Assembly: GCF_014697105.1 (NCBI RefSeq)
Contig: NZ_JACJRF010000036.1
Span: 1-56,412 of the forward strand
DNA length: 56,412 nucleotides
Reading direction: 5' to 3'
Source of the DNA: Anabaena subtropica FACHB-260
Lineage (GTDB): Bacteria > Cyanobacteriota > Cyanobacteriia > Cyanobacteriales > Nostocaceae
Shown: piece by piece, positions 26,984 to 35,739 of the stretch
Layout of the letters: each line of letters begins with the position of its first letter
How positions within the stretch are numbered: position 1 is the first letter of the stretch
The notes under the pieces: model-generated
What the model saw: the letters and a program-made list of their open reading frames with translations, nothing else
The model's database searches: none
Told to the model about the DNA's origin: nothing
Made by a program: the position numbers and the translations under genes

Positions 26984-29900
26984 ATGCGTCTGCTAGATTT
27001 ACACCCACAACACCTGGAAGAACTAGTCAAGGGTAGTGGTATAGAATTACACTTAGCACAACTTAATTTTAGGTCTCTCCAAGGCGTCACTGCCTATGAG
27101 CATCTATTAATTTCCGAACACCTACCCCGTACCAACACTGGTATGGTAAAAAGTGGATGGTTACAACGTTATAGCCATGTTACGGCTGGTGGTTGGTGGT
27201 GTTCTGGGTTAGATCCTCTGAGCAATTGGCAAGCTATGGAATGGGGATGCTTTAAGCCAAACCAACCGCGAACAAATCAAAATGGCAAGTCGATAAAATA
27301 TGAACATCCACCCAGCACAGCAACGCGCATATTCTGCCTGCGGGTGACATTGGGGATATGGCAACAAGTCTCCCAGCGTTACAATTTCCCCATACCCGAA
27401 GATATCACCATTAATTCCCAAGGTGAAGTGAAAGGCTTTTGGCAATGGGTGATGGAACGCAACATACCCGTCATCATTTGCGAAGGAGCCAAGAAAGCCG
27501 CAACATTATTATCTCAAGGATATGCAGCGATCGCTATTCCTGGGATTACCAGTGGCTACAGAGTTGTGAAAGATAAGTTTGGCAAAGTCATCAGTCGCCA
27601 GCTAATTCCTGATTTGGCGGTATTTGCATTGACAAAGCGCATTTTTTATATATGTTTTGATTATGAAACTCAAGCAAAAACAATAGCTGCTGTTAGTAAT
27701 GCTATTGCCCAACTTGGTTGTTTATTCCAAGCTAAAAAATGCCCTGTAAAAGTTATAGAACTTCCAGGGTTAGAAAAGGGCGTAGATGAGTTAATAGTTG
27801 CAAAAGGCGCAACTATTTTTGAAAAAATTTATCGCCAGAGTGTAGATTTAGAAATTTATTTAGCTCAAATCAAACCTCATACTCAATTAACAATTTCACC
27901 TACTCTTACAGTTAATCGTCCATATTTGGGAGAAATAGATTTTCCCACCTCTGGATTAGTTGGTGTCAAATCAGCAAAAGGTACAGGTAAAACTACATCA
28001 TTACAAGCTGTTGTTCGTCAAGCAAAAAGTATAAATAGACCTGTATTATTAATTACCCACAGGATTCAGCTAGGGCGTTTTTTATGTGAAAAAATTGGAA
28101 TTAAATGGGGATTTAATCAAGCACAACCCTTAACTAAAAATAGCGATTGGATAAGAACAATAAATACCCAATCTTTAGGTTTATGTGTTGATTCTATCTG
28201 GAAACTACGTCCTGAAGACTGGCGAGGAGCAATCATCATTTTAGATGAAGTTGAGCAGTCTTTATGGCATCTACTAAATAGTAATACTTGCAAACATAAG
28301 CGCGTCAAAATCTTAAAAATATTTCAGCAATTAATCTCCTTAGTTTTATCCACAGGTGGCTTAGTAATTGCCCAAGATGCAGACTTATCAGATGTCTCCT
28401 TAGAATATTTACAAAGTTTATCAGGCTGTAAATTAACACCTTGGATAGTAGTGAATCAATGGAAGCCACAACGAGGTTGGGAAGTAACTTTTTATGATTC
28501 CCCTAACCCGATTCCCTTAATTCAGCAATTAGAATTAGATTTACTAGCAGGACGTAAATGTTATGTAACTACTGATAGCCGTTCTGGACGTTATAGCTGC
28601 GAAACAATTGAACGTTACCTCAAAGAACGCTTAGAAAAATTGCGATATCAGTTTCCAAAAACGCTAGTAATTAATAGTCATACAACTAATACTCCCGGTC
28701 ATGCAGCAGTCGATTTTGTGGCAGATATTAACCAAAAAATTACCGAATATAGTACCGTATTCGTTACTCCTAGTTTAGGTACAGGTATTAGTATTGATGT
28801 GCAACATTTTGACCGAGTGTATGGCATTTTTCAAGGAGTAATTCCTGACTCAGAAGCAAGACAAGCACTAGCTAGAGTGAGGGATAATGTACCGAGAATT
28901 GTCTGGTGTGCTAAACGGGGAATTGGCTTAATTGGTAGTGGTAGTACAAATTATCGTTTACTGTCTGATTGGTATCAGGAAAATCAAAAAGAAAACTTAG
29001 CTTTACTGAGTCCTTTACATAAAATAGATGTAGACTTACCCTTAGTTTATGACCCTATTCATTTACGGACTTGGGCTAAATTGTCTGCGAGAGTCAATGC
29101 TTCCATTCGTCTCTATCGCCAATCGATGGAAGATGGCTTAACTGCTGATGGACATCAAATTTGGGTGCGGAGTAACGCCATCCACAATAATATTGTTCGA
29201 GATTTAAGATTGGCATTCTTAGCAACTGACCCCAGTGATTTAAGAGAACGTCAAAGATTAGTTCTAGAAATTGTCAAAGTTCAAAAAGATTGGGGAGAAA
29301 AGCGGCAAAAAGGTAAAGAAATTAAGCGCCAAATAAAAAAAATTAAGCAGCAAAATCAAATAGCAGCAGCAAATAATGTAGCAACCGCTAGAGATATTGA
29401 TTATTTAGAATACGAGCATCTTTCGTCTAAGCATTCTCTGACTGATGAGGAACGTAATCAAATTCAAAAATACAATCTTCGACAAAGATACGGTATTTTA
29501 GTAACTCCCTTGCTGAAGTTGCGGGATGATCAAGAATATTACACTCAATTGTTAATCCATTACTACCTCACCCATGAAAGCGAATACTTTCAAATCAGAG
29601 ATCAACAAGAATGGCATCAACAATTATCTTGGGGAAATGGTAAAGTTTTTTTGCCAGATTTAAAAACTTATACTTTAAAAGTTGAGGCAATGAGAGCCTT
29701 AGGAATGACGGAATTTATCGTATTAGAACGAGAATTTACTGAAAATGACCCTGATTTGATCTGGTTAAAAGATATAGTGTTTCAACATAGTAAACATATC
29801 AAAAGGGTTCTGGGTATTGATTTTATTAGATGTCAAGAGAAAATTACATCAATCAAGGTTCTCAGTCGTCTACTGAATTTGTTGGGATTGAAGTTGAAAA

Positions 29901-30103
29901 GAGTTAATGAAACTTATCTAATTGATCCAGAGACATTTCATGATGAGAGACAAAAAATATTTTCAGTTTGGCAACAACGAGATGAAGTCATATTAACTCA
30001 GATTAAAAATATGAGACGTGCAACAAATAATTTAATCTCAAACCAAAAGCCGCAAAAGACAGAATCAAATCCTGTCATCTCTACTATGGTTTCTCTATTT
30101 TAG
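26984..30103 (+). CDS. CyRepA1-like plasmid replication protein (DUF3854 Toprim plus helicase)
   Basis: 1039 residues from the ATG at 26984. The frame opens at a GTG (26939), but the extra 15 residues are hydrophobic and do not fit a cytoplasmic replication enzyme. Residues about 155-265 form a DUF3854/Toprim domain: VIICEGAKKAATLLSQGY, then ICFDYETQAKT as the acidic metal motif, and GVDELIVAKG. A superfamily helicase-type ATPase follows, with Walker A SAKGTGKTTSL near 330, Walker B IIILDEVEQS near 415, and a C-terminal helicase segment TPSLGTGISIDVQ and QALARVRDNVPR near 595-645. The remaining 390 residues are helical and basic. This combination matches cyanobacterial plasmid CyRepA-type proteins. 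HIP1 and ordinary codon use suggest long residence in the chromosome. Confidence 0.8.
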   Translation: MRLLDLHPQHLEELVKGSGIELHLAQLNFRSLQGVTAYEHLLISEHLPRTNTGMVKSGWLQRYSHVTAGGWWCSGLDPLSNWQAMEWGCFKPNQPRTNQNGKSIKYEHPPSTATRIFCLRVTLGIWQQVSQRYNFPIPEDITINSQGEVKGFWQWVMERNIPVIICEGAKKAATLLSQGYAAIAIPGITSGYRVVKDKFGKVISRQLIPDLAVFALTKRIFYICFDYETQAKTIAAVSNAIAQLGCLFQAKKCPVKVIELPGLEKGVDELIVAKGATIFEKIYRQSVDLEIYLAQIKPHTQLTISPTLTVNRPYLGEIDFPTSGLVGVKSAKGTGKTTSLQAVVRQAKSINRPVLLITHRIQLGRFLCEKIGIKWGFNQAQPLTKNSDWIRTINTQSLGLCVDSIWKLRPEDWRGAIIILDEVEQSLWHLLNSNTCKHKRVKILKIFQQLISLVLSTGGLVIAQDADLSDVSLEYLQSLSGCKLTPWIVVNQWKPQRGWEVTFYDSPNPIPLIQQLELDLLAGRKCYVTTDSRSGRYSCETIERYLKERLEKLRYQFPKTLVINSHTTNTPGHAAVDFVADINQKITEYSTVFVTPSLGTGISIDVQHFDRVYGIFQGVIPDSEARQALARVRDNVPRIVWCAKRGIGLIGSGSTNYRLLSDWYQENQKENLALLSPLHKIDVDLPLVYDPIHLRTWAKLSARVNASIRLYRQSMEDGLTADGHQIWVRSNAIHNNIVRDLRLAFLATDPSDLRERQRLVLEIVKVQKDWGEKRQKGKEIKRQIKKIKQQNQIAAANNVATARDIDYLEYEHLSSKHSLTDEERNQIQKYNLRQRYGILVTPLLKLRDDQEYYTQLLIHYYLTHESEYFQIRDQQEWHQQLSWGNGKVFLPDLKTYTLKVEAMRALGMTEFIVLEREFTENDPDLIWLKDIVFQHSKHIKRVLGIDFIRCQEKITSIKVLSRLLNLLGLKLKRVNETYLIDPETFHDERQKIFSVWQQRDEVILTQIKNMRRATNNLISNQKPQKTESNPVISTMVSLF

Positions 30104-30206
30104 ATTTCCTGTAGTCCTGTTGGTTGTATAAGCCTAATTACCTAAACTAAACAACTGCTAAACATTCAAGCTATATTGCAGTTATCAATGATTAGGAAAA
30201 ACACCA

Positions 30207-30878
30207 GTGTTTCCCCTCTACGACGAAAATCCGACGCGAATCACCCCGTATTTCACTTACGGGATAATTGGGATGAACGTTTTAGTTTTTCTTCACGAAG
30301 TGAGTCTGTCTAATGCAGAGTTAAATCAGTTTTTTGGCCAGTATGCTTTAGTACCTCAAGAGTTAACCACCAACTTAGCTAGTGAATGGCCAACTTTATT
30401 TACATCACAATTTTTACACGGCGGTTGGTGGCACTTGATATCGAATATGGTTTTTCTTTGGGTTTTTGGCAACAATATTGAAGAACGCCTGGGACATTTC
30501 AAATATTTAATTTTTTATTTGACTTGTGGTGCTTTAGCCGCTTTGTGTCAGTGGTTCATTGGAATGTATTCCACTATTCCTTCTTTAGGGGCTAGTGGCG
30601 CAATTTCTGGAGTTCTTGGTGCGTACCTGATTCGTTTTCCTCAAGCTAGGGTGACTACTTTAGTTTTCTTGGGGTTCTTTGTGACCACAATCAGTGTTCC
30701 GGCACTAGTGATTATTGGAATTTTCTTTGTTCAAAATGTGATATCTGGTCTTCTCAGCCTACAAGCAGCCGCCAACATGAGTGTACAAACAGGGGGAGTT
30801 GCCTATTGGGCGCACATTGGCGGTTTTGTGTTTGGCGTCATACTAAGCCCTATATTTGGTTTGTTTAGACGCGACTAA
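30207..30878 (+). CDS. Rhomboid-family intramembrane serine protease
   Basis: 223 residues from a GTG preceded by AGGAAAA. About six membrane helices are visible. The catalytic dyad is intact: Ser in PSLGASGAISGVLGAYL (GxSG motif) and His in VAYWAHIGGFVFG. The L1-loop-type HGGWWHLISNMVFLWVFGNNIEE, with its His-x-x-x-His-Asn-like stretch, is also typical. Rhomboids cleave membrane-spanning substrates within the bilayer; the substrate cannot be read from sequence. The gene is followed by a strong hairpin shared with the convergent DUF3086 gene and is probably a single-gene unit. No sign of truncation. Confidence 0.92.
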   Translation: MFPLYDENPTRITPYFTYGIIGMNVLVFLHEVSLSNAELNQFFGQYALVPQELTTNLASEWPTLFTSQFLHGGWWHLISNMVFLWVFGNNIEERLGHFKYLIFYLTCGALAALCQWFIGMYSTIPSLGASGAISGVLGAYLIRFPQARVTTLVFLGFFVTTISVPALVIIGIFFVQNVISGLLSLQAAANMSVQTGGVAYWAHIGGFVFGVILSPIFGLFRRD

Positions 30879-30886
30879 TTCTTATT

Positions 30887-30915
30887 GTGAGATCGCAATT
30901 GTTCTGCGATCTCAC
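30887..30915. terminator. Bidirectional hairpin between rhomboid and DUF3086 genes
   Basis: Perfect 11-bp arms GTGAGATCGCA (30887-30897) and TGCGATCTCAC (30905-30915) enclose a 7-base loop. It begins nine bases after the rhomboid stop codon and is 26 bases from the end of the convergent gene. There is no long T-run, so termination efficiency is uncertain. Confidence 0.6.
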
Positions 30916-30940
30916 TAATGACTCATGACTGATGATTCAA

Positions 30941-32221
30941 TTAAAAGTCATCGTCAAAATTTTTCATGGCTTTGGGGTCAGGAGCAAAGGCTAACCATAG
31001 AGGAAATTGTAGTAATGCCAGACTAATTTGCTCTTCAGAATCATCAATGAGAATCAAAGGTAGCTGATTTGCTTTTACTAGACGGTCTGCTTTTTGTGCT
31101 AGAGCTTCTGGTGCTTCAAATAAGACAACGCCTCTATCTGGGCCAAAATCTGGGCGACCTATGCCAAGACAGTCTTGTAAACCCCGCCGCCATTCACCTA
31201 GACGTTCTGGTGTATTAGCTAAAACTAGGGTGCGGACGCGATCGCCATATAATTTATGTAATATCGAAATTGCCGCCGAAGCAATCAAAATATTCTGCAA
31301 ACGGCTACCCATTGTCCGTAAAGCCCCCCTTCCCCCTTGGTTAAAAAACCAATTTGCAACTCGTTCGGCGTGGACTGGTTCAAAGGTGCGGCGCAATTGC
31401 CAAGCAGGTCCGTAATAATCTGGTTTATTACGATATTGGTCAATTAGGCGGCGAACTTGCTTGGTTGTGTCTTGAAACTGCTGTTGAGCAAATTGGGGTG
31501 TACCTGCTTGGGGTTCGGCGGGTTTAGCTTCTTTGGCTGGTGGTCTTTCTCTTTCGATGACGGCTGGGACTAATTGCAGTTGTTCGGCTGCGGCTGCCAA
31601 ATCTTGTAAACTACCTGCCAGATAGTCTTTAAAGCCTTGTACCCGAATTGCCAAGTCTTGAGACGTACCCGCAAAAGTAGTCCGCATCTCATTGCGGATA
31701 CGTTCTTGACGGCGTTCTAGCTGTTCTACGGAAATTTGCAGTGTTTGTTTGCGTTGTTCTAGTTGTGCTAGCGACTCTTGCACAATTCTTCCCAGTGCGG
31801 TTTGAGTTTCGCTGAGTTGTCCTTGAAGAGTTTTGTATGAAGCTTGTAGGTTAGCTATTTCTTCGTTGAGTGCTGCTTCGGTGCGTTGCAGTTCTATAAT
31901 GCGTTGTTCTGCTTGTGTGTATACTGAATTATTTGGTGATTCTGATTCTACTTCTGAACCCAGAGTTGTAGTGTCTGTTTCTAAATCAGCTGTTGATTCT
32001 AGCGTCACATTGTCTGTAGAATCTGTCAATTCTTCATTAGAGAAGGGTTGCTCAAGATTGGTGTAGTCTGATTGTGACTCAAGCGATGGAGTTTGCCCTT
32101 CGTTTTCCAGAACTGACTCTTCAGATAAATTTTCTGGATTTTCCAGCTGAGGGTTTTCTGGTTGTATTTGCTCCAACCACTCATCAATCGGTTCTGGAGT
32201 TTGAGATTCGTCAGGGTTCAT
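30941..32221 (-). CDS. DUF3086-domain protein with acidic and coiled-coil N-terminus
   Basis: 426 residues. Residues 1-100 are highly acidic and low-complexity (many Glu, Ser, Asn, Thr). Residues about 100-205 form a strong coiled coil (EQRIIELQRTEAALNEEIAN; LEQRKQTLQISVEQLERRQE). Residues about 235-426 are the DUF3086 domain, a cyanobacterial family: YYGPAWQLRRTFEPVHAERV, FNQGGRGALRTMGSRLQNI, ILHKLYGDRVRTLVLANTPE and PLILIDDSEEQISLAL. No catalytic motif is recognisable. It ends in FDDDF. On the same strand upstream are DUF3119 and a MlaE permease, possibly one transcription unit with gaps of about 90-150 bases. Function is unknown. Confidence 0.85.
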   Translation of the reverse strand: MNPDESQTPEPIDEWLEQIQPENPQLENPENLSEESVLENEGQTPSLESQSDYTNLEQPFSNEELTDSTDNVTLESTADLETDTTTLGSEVESESPNNSVYTQAEQRIIELQRTEAALNEEIANLQASYKTLQGQLSETQTALGRIVQESLAQLEQRKQTLQISVEQLERRQERIRNEMRTTFAGTSQDLAIRVQGFKDYLAGSLQDLAAAAEQLQLVPAVIERERPPAKEAKPAEPQAGTPQFAQQQFQDTTKQVRRLIDQYRNKPDYYGPAWQLRRTFEPVHAERVANWFFNQGGRGALRTMGSRLQNILIASAAISILHKLYGDRVRTLVLANTPERLGEWRRGLQDCLGIGRPDFGPDRGVVLFEAPEALAQKADRLVKANQLPLILIDDSEEQISLALLQFPLWLAFAPDPKAMKNFDDDF

Positions 32222-32373
32222 AAACTATAGTGCAATTCCTAAGATGCGAATAATATAGCTTTCAAAGATATACAGTTGAACTGTCCGAAAATTTCTAAGT
32301 TCTCAGTCTAACTCGAAATTGAGAAGGGCTGAGTGCTGAGTAAAAAATCCTCTCCCCTGCTCCTCATTTCTCT

Positions 32374-32787
32374 TTAAATACGCGGACAGCGCTCTTCTAA
32401 GCAAGCTTTGAGGGTTTTGGGGTCAAATAAAATTGGCAAAAAATGAATGCTGTTAATTTCTTTGAAGTAGAACAATATAGGAACTCTATCCCAAAAAATT
32501 CGCCAGTTTTGCCATTCTTGGTAGGGAAAGCGGCGAAGAAGTTTATCACCTCTGTAAAGGTCAAAGTCAGTGGCGGTAAATTGCACACGTAAGCTGACTG
32601 TTTGAAATAAAAGAAATAATCCCAAAAATGCAAACACAATTCCCACCCAAGGTTGTAAAAACAGTAGTGGAATAGCCGCAATCACTAAAACTACAGGGAT
32701 ATTGTAACTAGGTTTAAGTTCCACAGTTGCTGCGGAGTTAGGCGCAATTGAACTGGTCACAGTTTCCCATCCTACTTGAGTAGACAC
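32374..32787 (-). CDS. DUF3119-family membrane protein
   Basis: 137 residues from a GTG. Two hydrophobic segments near residues 29-65 (IPVVLVIAAIPLLFL, VGIVFAFLGLFLLFQ) make a membrane hairpin. The C-terminal half is a PH-like soluble segment (VQFTATDFDLYRGDKLLRRF, PYQEWQNWRIFWDRVPILFY). This is the conserved pattern of DUF3119, found in cyanobacteria and chloroplast-bearing plants. It lies 89 bases downstream of the MlaE-type permease on the same strand, so a role in lipid traffic or membrane organisation is plausible but inferred from position only. Confidence 0.82.
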   Translation of the reverse strand: MSTQVGWETVTSSIAPNSAATVELKPSYNIPVVLVIAAIPLLFLQPWVGIVFAFLGLFLLFQTVSLRVQFTATDFDLYRGDKLLRRFPYQEWQNWRIFWDRVPILFYFKEINSIHFLPILFDPKTLKACLEERCPRI

Positions 32788-32876
32788 TTCTCTTATTTTA
32801 GGAGTTATGGGTTTGAACTCTTAGTTAATAGTCAATAGTCACAAGTTATTCTCCCCTGCGTCTCTGCTCCCTAGTC

Positions 32877-33668
32877 CTATATTCCTTGCGGCAATGCACC
32901 ACCAGTTCCTTGAAACATTACCCAAGACAAGAAAAAGTTGCTAATAAAGATAATTAGTAGGGCTGTAACAACGGCAGTTGTGGTTGATTGTCCTACTCCT
33001 TTAGCTCCGCCGGTGGTTGTCAAACCCCAACTACAACCAATGATGGCAATTAGCACTCCAAAGCAGCAGGCCTTAATCATGGTGCTAAAAATATCCCAGA
33101 TACCCAGCAGGTTACGGGCAGAATCTAAAAATACTGTGTCGGAGATTCCATACATATTTGTGGCAATGATTAATCCCCCTAACATCCCTGTAACTAAAGA
33201 TAAGAGGGTTAAAATTGGTAGCATCAGAAAACAAGCCAGCAGACGGGGAATAACTAAATAGTCAATTGGGTCGGTTTTTAACATCAACATGGCATCGATT
33301 TGTTCTGTTACCCGCATTGTGCCGATTTCTGCGGCAAAAGCAGAACCGACACGTCCCGCTAATATGACGGCTGTCAATACTGGTGATAGTTCCCGTGTCA
33401 ATGCTACTGCTAATACTCCGCCGACGAGATTCCCCGCGCCAAAATTAATAAACTCCCGTGCTACCTGAATAGTAAATACTGCACCTACAAAAACTGCTGT
33501 TAATAGGGCAATAAATAAAGAATCTGGCCCTACTGCTGCCATTTGTTCTGTAGTGTTGCGCCAGTGGATTTTACCCTTCAGTAGGTGAACTATGGCTTGT
33601 CCACCCAGAAAAATCGCCGCCAGCAATCGCTGACTCCATGTTCCTAAGCTGGATTTGGATATGGTCAT
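32877..33668 (-). CDS. MlaE-family lipid ABC transporter permease
   Basis: 263 residues with about five or six membrane helices. The MlaE signature is clear: GAVFTIQVAREFINFGAG, ALTRELSPVLTAVILAGRVG, SAFAAEIGTMRVTEQIDAM and LMLKTDPIDYLVIPRLLA. The family forms the membrane part of importers that move phospholipids or related lipids between envelope membranes; the chloroplast TGD1 and Ycf63 proteins are relatives. The cognate ATPase and the MCE-domain substrate-binding protein are not in the window. The start codon lies inside a heptamer repeat array (33664-33733), and there is no Shine-Dalgarno motif before it; no alternative ATG lies near the N-terminus. Confidence 0.92.
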   Translation of the reverse strand: MTISKSSLGTWSQRLLAAIFLGGQAIVHLLKGKIHWRNTTEQMAAVGPDSLFIALLTAVFVGAVFTIQVAREFINFGAGNLVGGVLAVALTRELSPVLTAVILAGRVGSAFAAEIGTMRVTEQIDAMLMLKTDPIDYLVIPRLLACFLMLPILTLLSLVTGMLGGLIIATNMYGISDTVFLDSARNLLGIWDIFSTMIKACCFGVLIAIIGCSWGLTTTGGAKGVGQSTTTAVVTALLIIFISNFFLSWVMFQGTGGALPQGI

Positions 33669-33733
33669 TAGTCATTAGTCATTAATCATTAGTCAATAGT
33701 CAATGGTCAATGGTCAATAGTCAATGATCATTA
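33664..33733. repeat. Heptamer tandem repeat array (GTCATTA/GTCAATA/GTCAATG)
   Basis: Ten contiguous 7-base units with one or two substitutions each: three GTCATTA, ATCATTA, GTCAATA, two GTCAATG, GTCAATA, GTCAATG and ATCATTA. It is a short tandemly repeated repetitive sequence of the kind seen in heterocystous cyanobacteria. The first unit contains the start codon of the mlaE-type gene, read on the other strand as TAATGAC. Confidence 0.9.
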
Positions 33734-34141
33734 CTTAAGTATGGATGGGATTATACTTTTACGAGAAGCAGCTCTATGAGGTTGTTCGTGTTCTGACAAT
33801 AGTCATTAGTGATTTTCCTCCGCTTTCTGCTCTATTGTCTCCTTGTCTCTCTGGAAATATTAATTTTACTTAACGATTTTCTCAGGAAATATAGCTTTGC
33901 ATAAACACGTTAAACGTAGTTATGCGGCGATACTTTGAAATATGAGCTTTATTTGACAAGGCTTTTCGAGATTTTTATCTTTTTTAGAGTTTTAGCCACT
34001 TGTGTAACAAGTAACTCCTTAATTTAATGAAAACTTAAGATTTTTGACAACTTGTCTATTGGGGAGCGATCGCACGTATTGTAGGAAGAGGACACATAGC
34101 TGTTCGGCTATGGTTCATTTTAGTCTTGGAGCTTGTCTGAA
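33734..34141. other. Intergenic region between mlaE-type gene and small membrane protein
   Basis: About 400 bases, divergent. It contains GCGATCGC at 34066 and a small dyad CATAGC-6-GCTATG at 34096-34113 close to the downstream gene's start. No coding sequence or known RNA is supported. Confidence 0.35.
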
Positions 34142-34438
34142 ATGAATATTTTTACCAATTTTCTCCGTTCCCTAGTGCTAACGATTATTTTTAGCTTTGT
34201 CGCTCCCCTATGCTTAATCGGTGGTGTTCTGTTGTCTTTATCTTTAGGTGGCTATGTTCCCCTTTTGCAAGGCTTAACTGAGGTAATTGCTAATGGCATA
34301 TTTAACTTCCTGATAATTTTTGGTAGCGGTTCTGCTTTACAGGGAGTTTTAGTGATTGGTCTGACTTGCAGTTTTGTTGGGGCGCTATTTGATACTTACG
34401 TTTACTACCGATATCAAATTTTAAGGTTGGATTCCTAA
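34142..34438 (+). CDS. Small two- to three-helix membrane protein
   Basis: 98 residues from the ATG at 34142; the frame also has a TTG at 34133, three codons earlier. Hydrophobic segments cover residues about 10-40 (VLTIIFSFVAPLCLIGGVLL) and 60-85 (LQGVLVIGLTCSFVGALFD), with a shorter one between (ANGIFNFLIIFGSG). The C-terminus is short and basic (YYRYQILRLDS). I do not recognise the family. It stands alone, with 365 bases to the next gene. Probably a real gene, judging by length, composition and a clean membrane pattern. Confidence 0.6.
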   Translation: MNIFTNFLRSLVLTIIFSFVAPLCLIGGVLLSLSLGGYVPLLQGLTEVIANGIFNFLIIFGSGSALQGVLVIGLTCSFVGALFDTYVYYRYQILRLDS

Positions 34439-34806
34439 TTCATCAAAAAGCAATGGTTATGTCTCAAAGGGTGATGAAGGTAAATTTCACTATTACTTTC
34501 ACGTCTGAAAAATATTGTAGATTTTAAATTGAATAAATATTTATAATACTAGATTACTATTCATTAAGTTTATAGAGAATTCATAGTTGATCCTTGAAAT
34601 ATAAGTAGGGTGGGTAATGCTCACCCTATTATGGTTTTGGTGGATATTGCCTACCGAAACTACAGATAGTGAAATTTTTGTCAGATAAAACCTAAAAAAT
34701 TTCTGAAAATTCCGAATATTTTCATGGTTACTCTTTTTTTCATAGAGCAGAGTTAAGACATCTGACCACTAGACAATTTATATTTAGATTATTACGAGGT
34801 TTTTAT
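34439..34806. other. Intergenic region upstream of sppA with a GGGTG dyad
   Basis: About 370 AT-rich bases. The dyad TAGGGTG-9-CACCCTA at 34606-34628 resembles the GGGTG/CACCC hairpin elements scattered in cyanobacterial genomes; a longer relative lies after pyk at 40753. GAGG at 34796-34799 serves the sppA start. Confidence 0.45.
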
Positions 34807-35634
34807 TTGCTCATGGTTTGGCCTTTTAAGTCAAGGTTTCGTAAACAAATTGCTCGCATTGAGATTACAGGTGCGATCGCTGGTGCAACTCGCAAACGGG
34901 TTCTGGAAGCTTTAAAAACTATTGAAGAAAGAAAGTTTCCTGCATTACTACTACGCATTGACAGCCCTGGCGGTACAGTCGGTGATTCTCAAGAAATCTA
35001 CAGCGCCTTGAAGCGTTTACGAGAAAAAATCAAAATAGTTGCGAGTTTTGGGAATATCTCTGCTTCTGGCGGTGTCTACATCGGTATGGGCGCTGAACAC
35101 ATCATGGCTAATCCTGGAACTATTACAGGTAGCATTGGTGTAATTCTGCGGGGGAACAACTTAGAACGCTTGTTAGATAAAGTTGGCGTTTCCTTCAAAG
35201 TGATTAAGTCCGGCCCTTACAAAGACATCTTGGCATTTGACCGAGAACTCACCGAACCAGAACAAGAAATATTACAGGAGTTGATTGACACAAGTTATCA
35301 GCAGTTTGTCCAAACAGTAGCAGAAGGAAGGTCTTTAGCGGTAGAAAAAGTGAAAAGTTTTGCTGATGGGCGGATTTTTACTGGACAGCAAGCTCTAGAC
35401 TTAGGAATTGTAGACCGATTAGGAACAGAAGAAGAAGCCCGTCGCTGGACAGCAGAATTAGTTGGTCTTGATCCTGAGAAGACACCTTGCTATACCCTAG
35501 AAGAACGGAAGCCTTTATTAAGTCGAGTTTTACCAGGAAACCGTAAGGGTTACTCAAGACTGAGTGCAAGTATGGACTGGCTAGAATTTGAAATGTCAAC
35601 CAGTGGTTTACCACTGTGGTTATATAGACCTTAA
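34807..35634 (+). CDS. sppA: Signal peptide peptidase SppA (short form)
   Basis: 275 residues from TTG 34807, which has GAGG seven bases upstream; an ATG two codons later (34813) is the alternative but has 13-base spacing. SppA is a membrane-associated serine protease that degrades signal peptides remaining after secretion; cyanobacterial SppA has also been linked to light acclimation. The Ser/Lys dyad is visible: Ser in FGNISASGGVYIGMGAEHI and Lys in VIKSGPYKDILAF. LRIDSPGGTVGDSQEIYSAL and NPGTITGSIGVILRG are diagnostic. No strong N-terminal membrane helix is seen, only a short hydrophobic/basic start (VWPFKSRFRKQ). It is followed closely by heptamer repeats and aroH. Confidence 0.9.
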   Translation: MLMVWPFKSRFRKQIARIEITGAIAGATRKRVLEALKTIEERKFPALLLRIDSPGGTVGDSQEIYSALKRLREKIKIVASFGNISASGGVYIGMGAEHIMANPGTITGSIGVILRGNNLERLLDKVGVSFKVIKSGPYKDILAFDRELTEPEQEILQELIDTSYQQFVQTVAEGRSLAVEKVKSFADGRIFTGQQALDLGIVDRLGTEEEARRWTAELVGLDPEKTPCYTLEERKPLLSRVLPGNRKGYSRLSASMDWLEFEMSTSGLPLWLYRP

Positions 35635-35680
35635 ATTGTCAATAGTCAGTAGTCATTGGTCAGTGGTAAAAGTAAGAAGT

Positions 35681-35715
35681 GACAACTGACAACTGACAAC
35701 TGACAACTAACAACT
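35681..35715. repeat. Heptamer tandem repeats GACAACT
   Basis: Four exact GACAACT units and one AACAACT lie between sppA and aroH, ending 24 bases before the aroH GTG. Degenerate relatives (AATAGTCAGTAGTCATTGGT) lie just upstream. Same repeat class as at 33664-33733 but a different heptamer. Confidence 0.85.
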
Positions 35716-35739
35716 GAACTAATTAAGGAGGACTTTGGC

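Noticed and set aside
26486-30103. Integrated plasmid or phage island around the CyRepA1-like gene
   Set aside because: No integrase, relaxase, partition gene, direct-repeat ends or tRNA target is visible, and the flanking genes are ordinary chromosomal ones. Only the single gene suggests plasmid ancestry.
33664-33733. Possible CRISPR array
   Set aside because: The 7-base units are contiguous with no spacers, and no cas genes are present; it is a tandem heptamer repeat.
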